Assembly: GCF_964275005.1 (NCBI RefSeq)
Contig: NC_092688.1
Coordinates: forward strand, 18,816,403 to 18,880,402
DNA length: 64,000 bases
Origin: Diadema setosum
Taxonomy: Eukaryota > Echinodermata > Echinoidea > Diadematoida > Diadematidae
Direction of reading: 5' to 3'
Position 1 is the stretch's first letter; each line of letters opens with the position of its first letter. Below the pieces are notes generated by a model, which searched no databases, was not told the origin of the DNA, and saw only the letters and a list, made by a program, of their open reading frames with translations. This document shows positions 30,020-39,152 of this stretch, piece after piece. The translations under genes were made by a program, and so were the position numbers.

Positions 30020-30616
30020 TTGTATGTTGAAGGGCAGCTGAGATCAAGACGCTGCAGATTTCTCATTGACACAGGAGCTACAGACACGATAGTGGATGCA
30101 AGCATATACCACTTGATGGAAAAGGAGCAGAGACCTGAACTTAAGCAAGACTTTGCAGCTGTTAGACAGGTGGATGGGACTCCACTTCCTAGTTTAGGAG
30201 CAGCATGGGTAGAAATCCAAATCGGCAGAACTAGGAAGCTGGTAAAAGTCATCTTTGCTGAACTCAGTGGTATGAGTATATTAGGCATGGATTTTCTGTT
30301 AACTGCTGGTGGTAGTCTGGATTTTCAGACTTTAACTTTGAAGCTAAATGGAGAAGCGATCAAGTGTACAAGTCGAGCTGGAAGGTCATTCGTGGGGAGA
30401 GTGGTAGTGACAAAGACCATGGTTGTACCTTCAAGACACGAGGCTATCCTTCCTGGCAGAATTTCAAACAAGAATGCAGAGATGGAAGGCCCAGCACTTA
30501 TTGAACCACCGGAAGGCGGCGGTGTATTAGCAGCAAAAGGTGTCATTGTGGGACGAGCGATGGTGGAAGCAGAAAATGATGTGTTACCAGTACGGGTGTT
30601 GAATGAATCCCGGTGA
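30020..30616 (+). CDS. Aspartic protease region of pol
   Basis: 198 codons from an internal ATG. The retropepsin active site is FLIDTGATDTIVD at about residues 13-26, followed by a second strand pair and ILGMDFL (ILG-D) at about 87-93, as in Ty3/gypsy proteases. The frame ends prematurely: at about 30600-30608 a 4-bp repeat (GAATGAAT) shifts it. Plausible coding text resumes one frame over (GETEVIIPEGTTVGLLTP) and reaches a stop near 30716. Confidence 0.82.
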   Translation: MYVEGQLRSRRCRFLIDTGATDTIVDASIYHLMEKEQRPELKQDFAAVRQVDGTPLPSLGAAWVEIQIGRTRKLVKVIFAELSGMSILGMDFLLTAGGSLDFQTLTLKLNGEAIKCTSRAGRSFVGRVVVTKTMVVPSRHEAILPGRISNKNAEMEGPALIEPPEGGGVLAAKGVIVGRAMVEAENDVLPVRVLNESR

Positions 30617-30737
30617 AACTGAAGTCATCATACCCGAAGGCACGACTGTTGGACTTCTCACACCGGTAGAGCTGCAAGAAGCCCCCCTGTGTGCTCAGCA
30701 TGAAGAGTCGCCCTAAGTCCCCATCCACCTGAAAGAT

Positions 30738-30965
30738 TTGTACACAAGAAGTACAGAAAATCTGGATCCAAATTTTCATGACGACGAGAAACAATGTCTG
30801 ATTGACTTTCAAGATGTTTTCTCCACAAACAGCAATGATATAGGTCAGACAAACATTGTGAAGCATAGCATCAAGACAGGCGATGCTAAACCCATAAAGG
30901 AGAGGATTCGTCGTCACCCACAGTGTAATCAAGAGGAGATCGACAGGCAGGTCAAAGACTTGTAG
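30738..30965 (+). pseudogene. Pol segment just before reverse transcriptase, cut by a TAG
   Basis: 75 codons (YTRSTENLDPNFHDDEKQ, then DFQDVFSTNSNDIGQT, then KPIKERIRRHP) match the stretch that precedes RT in gypsy elements ('f.dvFs....dlg.t....H.I..gd.kPi...pyR'). An in-frame TAG at 30963-30965 separates it from the next frame, which is in the same phase. Confidence 0.82.
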
Positions 30966-30974
30966 AAGAGGGGA

Positions 30975-33900
30975 GTGATAGAGCCTTCCAATAGCCCCTG
31001 GACCGCAAATGTTGTACTCGTTAAGAAAAAGGATGGAACGAAACGGCTATGCATTGATTATAGGAAACTCAATGCTGTGACAATCAAGGATGCATATCCA
31101 GTGCCTCGTATCGATGAAACATTGGAAGCCTTGGGAGAAGCCAAATGGTTCTCGACGCTTGATCTGTCGTCAGGGTATTGGCAGGTTGCCCTCGACGAAA
31201 ACGCACAAGAGAAGTCCACCTTTGCTGTCAGAAATGGTCTCTATAAATGGAAAGTCATGCCATTTGGCTTGACTAATGCACCAGCTACGTTCGAGCGTCT
31301 CATGGAGAAAGTGATGAAAGGCCTGCAATGGGACATACTGTTGATATATCTCGATGACATAATTGTGTTTGGGAGATCAGTCGAGGAAGAGATTTCACGG
31401 CTCAGAATCACATTTTCACGTCTGCGTGAAGCTGGATTGAAACTGAAGCCAAGTAAATGCCATCTCTTTCAAACATCCGTGTTGTACCTAGGACATGTTG
31501 TGTCAGGAGAAGGCATATCTACCGACAGTGACAAAGTGAAGACTATCGCTGAATGGCCAGTCCCAAGGTGCAAGAAGGAGCTTCGCAGTTTTCTTGGACT
31601 AGCCTCATACTATCGTCGATTCATCAAGGGGTTTGCGGAGATTGCGAGCCCACTCCATGATTTGACAGCAAAGATGAAACCTTTTGAATGGAGTGAACGC
31701 TGCCAAACAGCATTTGAAGAGTTGAAAAGCAGATTACAGACTGCTCCAATCCTGGCATACCCACAGCCAGAGGGCAATTATCTGCTAGACACTGATGTGA
31801 GTGCAGACGCCATGGGTGCTATCTTATCTCAAGTCCAAAATGGAGAAGAAAAGGTTATTGCCTATTTCAGTAGGAAGTTGAGCAAACCTGAGAGAAACTA
31901 CTGTGTGACAAGGAGAGAACTACTTGCGTTGGTAATGGGGCTGAAACAATATCGTCAGTACCTCTATGGGCGTGAAGTAACAGTCCGAACAGATCATGCA
32001 TCACTGCGATGGCTCATGAATTTCAAAAGCCCAGAAGGGCAGATGGCGAGATGGTTGGAGCAGATAACAGAATACAACCTGAAGATCCAACATCGTCCTG
32101 GGAAGAAACATGCCAACGCAGATGGTCTCTCTCGGATCAGGTGCCAGCAATGTGGTCGTAATGAAGAGATGGATGACGCTGCTAGACAAACTGACAATCT
32201 CAGATCACTACAGGGGGAGGACAGTGATAGGATAGTCAGGGGCACTTTATCCACTCCTTCAACAACTCCAGATGACATCCAACCAGTACAACCTACAGAG
32301 GTAATATCACAGTACCTGAATCACCAAAAGGACACAGATGAACATGCTGAACATTCTGACAATCCCAGATCACTAATGGGGGAGGAGAGTGAAAGGATAG
32401 TCAGGGGCATTTCATCCAGTCCCACGATGACTTGGCAAGACATCCGACAAGCGCAGCAGGATGACGAAACACTGCGGTGGATTTTGGAGGCAAAAGAGCG
32501 GAAAGAAGAGAGACCTGCATGGGAGGAAATCTCACACATGTCTGCGGAGGCCAAAACGTGTTGGGCCCAGTGGAAGCAGCTGGAAACCTATCAGGGCGTG
32601 ATATATAGGCGTTGGGAGGCAGAAGATGGAAGATCTCTGCGGAGGCAAATAGTGTTGCCAAAGAAACTCCGAGAAAACGCAATTGTAGACTTGCATGCCG
32701 GGCCGTTAGGTGGGCACTTCGGGCTGAAGAAGACTTTAATGAAGGTTAAAGTGCGGTATTATTGGCCAGGACAAACTGCAGATGTGAGATCTTGCCTGCG
32801 AAAATGCAATCTCTGCGAACGACGGAAATCCCCGCCCAAGAAAAGAAGAGCTCCCTTGCAACAATATCGAGTTGGTGCGCCGATGGAACGAGTGGCTGTC
32901 GACCTGCTAGGACCGCTACCCAAAACAGAGCAGGGAAATCAATGGGTGATGGTGGTAGGGGAGTACCACACAAAGTGGATGGAGGCGTATGCCCTCCCCG
33001 ACGCAAAAGCCGAAACCGTGGCCAGGAAACTTGTGGAGGAGTTCATTTGTCGGTTTGGAGTCCCCCAAGAGCTCCATTCGGACCAGGGGTCCAATTTTGA
33101 ATCACAGGTATTTGCACAGACTTGTCAGCTTCTTGGAATCAATAAATCAAGAACAACAGCTTATAACCCAAAATCAGACGGCCTTGTCGAAAGGTTCAAC
33201 CGAACTTTAATAAATGTTGTTGCAATGATGTTGGAGGAGGACGAGCACAGCAAAGAATGGGATAAGAAATTGCCATACGCTACGAGTGCATATCGAAGCA
33301 CTATGCAAGAATCCACGGGTGAGACTCCAAATATGCTTATGTTAGGCAGGGAAGTTCACCTCCCCATAGACTTGACAATGCCCTCTGCACCAGAAGAAAG
33401 TGGTGAGGTCATCTGTGATTATGCAGAAGATTTGAGGGCTCGCCTCCAGAACGCATACCAAGCTGCGGCCGAAACTTCTGGGAAGAGTGCGGTCAAACAG
33501 AAAAAGCAATATGACCGGCGGACAGCCAGCCCAGAACTGAGGGAAGGAATGTTCGTGTGGCTGTACGATCATTCCAAGAAAAAGGGCGTCTCTCCAAAAC
33601 TACAGCTGCGATGGAAGGGTCCCTACCTTATCGTGACTCAGATGTCTGACGTAACCTTCAGAGTGCAAGCCTCAGAAAGGGCAAAACCGATCGTCACTCA
33701 CTGTGATCGACTCAAGCCCTATCGTGGAGACGATCGAAAAGCATGGAACTACAAACAGCCAACTGTCATACTAGAAGAGGATATCTCTCTACCACCAGCC
33801 CCACCTCACGATGACAAGGCCCCTGAAGTCATTCAATCAAATGCAAACACCCCTGTCCATCCAGTATCACAAATTAGCCCTATACAGACTACTGAAGCCG

Positions 33901-34037
33901 AAAATGTAAATGCTAAGATAGCTAGCAAAAACAGTCGGGACGTAAGGCAAACTAAAGACATGGAGGCACGTAACGCAGAAGAAAGGCGTTACCCAGTGCG
34001 GCAACGTAGATCTCCACAATATTATGGAAAGCCGTGA
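30975..34037 (+). CDS. pol: Pol: reverse transcriptase, RNase H and integrase
   Basis: 1020 codons, uninterrupted. RT: LDLSSGYWQ at 62-70, MPFGLTNAPATF at 95-106, catalytic YLDD at 125-128. RNase H: DTDVSADAMGA at 272-282, RRELLAL near 313, RTDHASLRWL at 338-347 and NADGLSR at 381-387. Integrase: His/Cys zinc site (H574, H581, C611, C614), catalytic D643 (AVDLLGPL), D703 (HSDQGSNF) and E739 (DGLVERFNRTL), giving a DD35E spacing. The linker between RNase H and integrase has a tandem repeat of about 55 residues. The tail is basic (RYPVRQRRSPQYYGKP). The first Met is probably internal, because the frame is open upstream as far as the TAG. Confidence 0.93.
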   Translation: MIEPSNSPWTANVVLVKKKDGTKRLCIDYRKLNAVTIKDAYPVPRIDETLEALGEAKWFSTLDLSSGYWQVALDENAQEKSTFAVRNGLYKWKVMPFGLTNAPATFERLMEKVMKGLQWDILLIYLDDIIVFGRSVEEEISRLRITFSRLREAGLKLKPSKCHLFQTSVLYLGHVVSGEGISTDSDKVKTIAEWPVPRCKKELRSFLGLASYYRRFIKGFAEIASPLHDLTAKMKPFEWSERCQTAFEELKSRLQTAPILAYPQPEGNYLLDTDVSADAMGAILSQVQNGEEKVIAYFSRKLSKPERNYCVTRRELLALVMGLKQYRQYLYGREVTVRTDHASLRWLMNFKSPEGQMARWLEQITEYNLKIQHRPGKKHANADGLSRIRCQQCGRNEEMDDAARQTDNLRSLQGEDSDRIVRGTLSTPSTTPDDIQPVQPTEVISQYLNHQKDTDEHAEHSDNPRSLMGEESERIVRGISSSPTMTWQDIRQAQQDDETLRWILEAKERKEERPAWEEISHMSAEAKTCWAQWKQLETYQGVIYRRWEAEDGRSLRRQIVLPKKLRENAIVDLHAGPLGGHFGLKKTLMKVKVRYYWPGQTADVRSCLRKCNLCERRKSPPKKRRAPLQQYRVGAPMERVAVDLLGPLPKTEQGNQWVMVVGEYHTKWMEAYALPDAKAETVARKLVEEFICRFGVPQELHSDQGSNFESQVFAQTCQLLGINKSRTTAYNPKSDGLVERFNRTLINVVAMMLEEDEHSKEWDKKLPYATSAYRSTMQESTGETPNMLMLGREVHLPIDLTMPSAPEESGEVICDYAEDLRARLQNAYQAAAETSGKSAVKQKKQYDRRTASPELREGMFVWLYDHSKKKGVSPKLQLRWKGPYLIVTQMSDVTFRVQASERAKPIVTHCDRLKPYRGDDRKAWNYKQPTVILEEDISLPPAPPHDDKAPEVIQSNANTPVHPVSQISPIQTTEAENVNAKIASKNSRDVRQTKDMEARNAEERRYPVRQRRSPQYYGKP

Positions 34038-34886
34038 ATATCCCATATTACATGTTATGTTTACTTCTAATTTTGTGTACAGGATGGAGACTCACCGTGT
34101 CGTTCATGCTGGGGGAGAGAGGAGGCGACATGTCTGCAGGCGATGCGGAAATTCCTATGCAGAGAGACGGAGTCTGGATTTCCATCTTCGGCGGAGTCAT
34201 GACATCCAGGGGAGCCATCATACAAATGCAGACTGTGCCACTATGAGGCTTCTAAGTCCAGCAATCTTCAACGGCACATAAGGTCGAACCACCCGGGCGC
34301 CTCCTCCAACCATCCCCGCTACCGTTCCCATTCCCGATCCCGTTCCCGATCACGGTCTCCCCTCCATTCTCAGCGTCAACCAGCAACGAACCACACTCCA
34401 ACCCCATCGCCACTGAATGTTCCAACACCGCCTCTGACAATAACTATCCCGAAAGCCAACATAACGGACCCATCCCGCACCGACACCATCAACGACCCCC
34501 ATGAGCCTGCCCTGTCTATAATGGCGCCATCCCCTATCGGTGTGTCTCCGGCATCAGCCCCATCAGTACCTACGACCCCATCCAGTGGGAAACTACGGTC
34601 GATGATGGAGCAACTTCGGGACCAGAAAGCTGACTCTGGCAGCGAAGGAGAATCAACTAACCAGGAAGACACCCCTGCTCGCGGAAACAATTCTGACAGC
34701 GCACCAGTCGGAACACAGCAGTCCCAAACAGCTATCGCGTCCGTGGTAGAAAAGACTACTACCCGTTACTTTATTGGTGGTTGCCTAGTCAAGCAAATTG
34801 ACCACATAGAGACATACACCAAGGTCGTCCCATCTAATTGGGACAACTCAGTGAACTGCAATGAAGGTTTGCCAAAAGATAATTAG
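34024..34886 (+). pseudogene. ORF3: two C2H2 zinc fingers plus SR/Pro-rich tail (one frameshift)
   Basis: The frame starts at an ATG overlapping the last 14 nt of pol. Finger 1 is C-RR-C-X12-H-X4-H (VCRRCGNSYAERRSLDFHLR). Near 34209-34214, in a run of G, the frame shifts by one. Finger 2 continues in the next frame as C-RL-C-X12-H-X4-H (CRLCHYEASKSSNLQRHIR), followed by an SR-dipeptide run and a long Pro/Ser/Thr-rich region, ending at 34886 (NEGLPKDN). This is the env position of gypsy elements, but I see no signal peptide, no membrane segment and no glycoprotein pattern. A nucleic-acid-binding protein is the simplest reading. A sequencing error in the G run is possible. Confidence 0.75.
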
Positions 34887-36607
34887 AAAGAAGTATTTTG
34901 TTGTGTAAATGCTGAGCCGATGAGATTTTGGAACAAAAACCTAAGCATAATTTTTGTTGTTATTGATAAGTGTAACAGTGGTAACATGTGTGTCAAAGGA
35001 GAAAAAAAAAAAGACACTAGATTTCATTGTTTATGCTCAGCTTGACCCAAATTGCAGTTCAGTGAGTGCAAGCTTGATTACATAACATGTTGTATTGTAA
35101 TGCATTAACGTTTTACACTGGTCAGTTCCATTTCCCTCTCCTCTATCCATATCTAAATGCTTTCTCTTTCTTTATTTCTATTCTCTATCAAACCATCTCT
35201 CTACTACCTTCCACCTTCAAGAACTGTACTCCAGTGGTGTGAGTTATTACAGATAAATGTTGCATACAAAATATTGCAAAAACAAGAAATGGATACTTGG
35301 TGCCATGTGTTCACATAAGTTTTAATATATCTTCCTTCTATACCTGTCACTATCTATTGTACTCTTCTGAACTATTTTTTTAAATTTTCTTTGTGAAACT
35401 ATCCCTTTTTGATCCATTCCACTTACTTGAAAGTAAACAATTGTATTTGTACTTTTGTGATAAACATGTTCATAGTGGTATTTTTATATAGTAGCAAATA
35501 TGGGTCGGTATTTGTGTGAAGACAGTTTGTTGTACATGTAAGCTGTTCCTACATAGATGACAATTATTATCATGCCAGCAGCTGAAGTTTTGATACTTAA
35601 CAGTAGTATGGAAAGATTTGAGAAAGAACTTGCAATGTTTCTTGTACAGATATGCATGTATCTTTCTTAAGATGCAGTATGATATTTGATGTTGTTTTAT
35701 GCTTCTATTATGTACAGATGTAAACGGAAATGGATGTGAAGATTGAAAGCTGAAGCATCAGCCTTTGTTTGATAGTGTCATTAAATGAAGTGCTCATTAC
35801 TGTACACAGTAATGGGAGTAACGAGGAAGGAAGTTTTTCTGTTGAACTCAAGGAACAGTTGGTAAATGATTGAGGTTCAAACATACCATTTAAAGCAATT
35901 GCGATGGTAAAACAATTAAGGATATTTCATTTACAGAAGGGCATTTTGCATTTCAAGAAGTGAACTCTTTCTATACATGTATGTACTTTGATAGGCAGGA
36001 AAGTTACCTGTGCCTATGTTTTGTTGTCGTTGATTTGTCTGGTGGTATCTCTATTATTCTTGTCTTACATTTCTTCCTTTATCAGATTACTGCTTTGACT
36101 TCTTTTCGACCTGTTCCAGATCCTCCTCAACCTGTCTGTATCTGCAGCTGTATCTACACTTTGGCTCCTTCTCTATCACTCTATCTGTGCTCCCTTTCCC
36201 TCCTACAGGTCTGTGTATTACTGTACCACACATGACAGGTTATAACTGTGCTGGTGTTCGTTGTATAGGTTCACTAGCTATGGTGATAAGAGAGTGGATT
36301 AATGTCATTACCTAATATTGTAATATTGACATGTGTGCCAAATTTCTTTGTGTATTGTATGTCCTGATTGGATTTATGGACATACGAGTTTAATGCAAGC
36401 ATACAGTTATGATAAATGTACCTTTCCAGTCAGGGATTAAGGATGTGCATGTAACAAATAGTGTACAGTGTAAATATGTTCGTTAGTGTAGCTTTTATAT
36501 GCTCAACTGGGTATATTTTTATACTTTTTAATTATATAACCGTCCAATTTTGTTTGTTATTCATGGAATCGTTGAAACGAGGACGTTTCAAGCTGGGTAG
36601 GGAGTTA
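34887..36607 (+). other. Long non-coding 3' region of the retrotransposon
   Basis: AT-rich, no frame with a recognised motif. Just before the LTR start is a purine-rich run (GCTGGGTAGGGAG at 36593-36605) that could be the polypurine tract. Confidence 0.5.
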
Positions 36608-36672
36608 TGTAACAAAATTGACTTAAAACATAGATCATGCTTAGAGTTACTCCTTCCATAGGAATGGAACAC
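36608..36672 (+). repeat. 3' LTR fragment (first 65 bp only)
   Basis: TGTAACAAAATTGACTTAAA ... CCATAGGAATGGAACACC matches the start of the 5' LTR (26969-27033). After this the two sequences are unrelated, so the 3' LTR is truncated or replaced. Confidence 0.75.
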
Positions 36673-38569
36673 CATTGAACAGTGTTCAATAATTAACCTG
36701 TTCTTCGACGGAAGCTAGATACAGTGATATAATTCCCAGTTTCCCCATCTGCTTGGCATACGCGAATCAAACAGAATGTAGGAATCCATCAACCTACATC
36801 TTACAGTTCAGTAGAAATTTTACCATCTTGTAATTCTCTTGATCGCGGATGACTGAGCTATGCAGTAACCTGAGATTGATATGTTTGTGTGTCTCATGTG
36901 GCTAATTCTTGCAAAGCTCCACACATTTTAGAATCATTTTGTTCAGCATTTCATGACACAACGGCTAATGCATCAAACAGGAGATCATTATGTCATGTTA
37001 TTGGTTATATGGAATATTGTAAACCACGTTTGAAGCACTGCCCCGTGAATATGAGGCAGATTGTTGAGGGAGAAAAGAGAACTGATATGATGTTGAAAAT
37101 GTATTTCAAACCGCTACCCTCAAGCTACTTTGCGATTGTATGCACTGTTGCAAAGCAGATGTAGTTTACCAATTCGAAGATTGCAGTTTGGTTGCTCTCT
37201 CTTTAAAACAAGTCACTGTCGAGGGTCATGACGGTTTACGATGAGGAACAACCAAAAGGGTTGATATCCCTTTAGCAAGACTTCAGACCACGAAGAGCGC
37301 CGAACAGTAACTGTTGGTGGTGTCCGAAAACGACCGGCCGTATATGAAAGACTGCTCTTTCTCAGGTCGTGTTTCACTGTTTTCATAGGAGTGATTAAAT
37401 AAGGTAAGGCTCCCCATCAACGGTTAGCTCTGTAAACTGGCGAGTTATTTTCGAGAGGCTAAACGTCAATTCAGAGGGGGAGAATTTTAGTGCGTGGAGA
37501 TTTCTCTTTTCAACGTCAAGAAGTCATTGTGAGACATGTATTTGTTCGCCTCCAGTGTGTTAAGGAAGCATCAAGATTTTGACCAGCACCATCAATCATA
37601 TCTATGCTTGCTTTTGTACAAATATTTATGACTGCATTGGATTAATTATTATACATTATGAATGAGTGGCGGCCATTTTGAATTGCGAGATGACTGTCAT
37701 TCCGCGCAACCTCGATAATACTATGAAGGTCGAACTAGAACAATTTTTACATATTTGAAGCTGTGAATATGGATATTCTCTCAATGTACATTTGCCTATT
37801 AGGTGCGCGCCGGTGAAAACGCAAGTCACAATAAATATGTTTTTCTAATAATGGCGGCCGTCTCTTATCGCGTATTCAATATGGTTGCCTATTGTATTTG
37901 GAAACAGTTATAGTTGAATGTTGGAAACCACAAGCATGTATATTCTTGAAAATTTGAAGCTTCTACAACTAAAATTGCAACCTGTTTTTATTGTTTATTC
38001 GTTCGGTTATAACGAAATTTCGATATAACCAAAGAAACAGGAGTCGACTGTGTAGGTATATAGACGGCGTAGCCCGGCGGCGTAGTGATCACACCTAACC
38101 GACTACAAAACGATAGCAACGTCATAACAACTAGGCAACCACATTTTGGTCAATGTCAGTATACCATTGCCTAATGACAAAAGCGAGACAGTACTCATAT
38201 AGTACGCGTATGATCTATATTTCAATCCATCCTAACTTCATGTATATCGTATTCTTTCTTGGCATTACTTTCCTGCATGAATAAACTCACACTACAATCT
38301 GTAAGTATGTGTGTGTTTGTGTGTGTGTGTGTGATATACACTGATTCGAAATATTTTTTTCTCTCTTCTCTCTCTCTTTTCTTTTCTTGTTTTCTTGGTA
38401 TCTCGTTTGTATTGACGTAGGGTGGTAATATATTTCATATGTTATGTTTGCTTTTGTTGTTGCTTTTCTTGAAACATTGTATTACTCACGGCTTCTCTGA
38501 AAAACAGCCTTGCCGGGCTGATCGAGAGCACTATCCTATCCCATGATTAAATGAAATAAAACGACAAAC

Positions 38570-38570
<1 letters not shown>
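36673..38570. other. Non-coding flank of the retrotransposon
   Basis: A 91-codon open frame at 36889-37164 has no motif I recognise. Around 37665-37985 are two degraded units of the CCATYTTGAA satellite. A truncated TATAACGAA MITE lies at about 37985-38053. Then come (GT)n at 38308-38332 and a CT-rich tract. Confidence 0.45.
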
Positions 38571-38572
<2 letters not shown>

Positions 38573-38647
<75 letters not shown>

Positions 38648-38659
38648 TATATATATATA
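38573..38659. repeat. (TA)n microsatellite
   Basis: About 40 TA units, interrupted once by ACACACA. It borders the left end of the pogo-like MITE; another (TA)n run (39076-39146) borders the right. Confidence 0.9.
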
Positions 38660-39075
38660 CAGTTGAACCTCTCGTATCCGGACAAGTCGGGAGCGGGGCT
38701 CGTCCGGATAAGGGATTTGGCCGGATACGGGAGACTCAATGCTTTATACATGTAGAGTCTACATATACATACACATGTACATGTACTGATGTAGCCCATT
38801 GTAGTACCACATGTAGTAATGTTTATACTGCAACCTTTTCATTGTTACACTCAGTAACAGACCCTAAAATAGAGGTTCGTGTTTGCAAGAATGAAATCAT
38901 TTTCTTTTATAAATTCTTGGGATGATTTACCTATATAATTATTAAGAAATGTATCCGTTGGGAATCCCCCTTTCCTCCCGTAATTATTACAAAAGATAAA
39001 AAAATCACGGCGAGATTGCGTCCGGATAATAGAGAGATCCGGATAAAGGGAGGCCGGATAATAGAGGTTCAACTG
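38660..39075. mobile_element. pogo/Tigger-like MITE
   Basis: 416 bp. TIRs of about 22 bp: CAGTTGAACCTCTCGTATCC on the left and, inverted, GGATAATAGAGGTTCAACTG on the right. It is flanked by TA on both sides, and CAGTTGAACCTC ends are typical of pogo-type Tc1/mariner families. A second inner CCGGATAA/TTATCCGG pair is present. No transposase. Confidence 0.82.

Positions 39076-39149
<74 letters not shown>

Positions 39150-39152
<3 letters not shown>

Larger units (their letters stand above)
26969..36672 (+). mobile_element. Ty3/gypsy LTR retrotransposon with an extra zinc-finger ORF
   Basis: Layout: 5' LTR 26969-27700, tRNA-Leu primer site, repeat-bearing leader, gag (28615-29867, broken), protease and pol (30020-34037), ORF3 with two C2H2 fingers (34024-34886), a long non-coding tail and the first 65 bp of a 3' LTR. 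Order PR-RT-RH-IN is that of Ty3/gypsy. Several frame breaks show this copy is not autonomous, although the RT-RH-IN frame of 1020 codons is intact. Confidence 0.88.

Noticed and set aside
36889..37164. 91-codon plus-strand frame
   Set aside because: No recognisable motif, no splice partners and no promoter seen; too short to support alone.
38536..38925. Frames crossing the (TA)n tract and the pogo-like MITE
   Set aside because: Explained by the microsatellite and a non-coding MITE.
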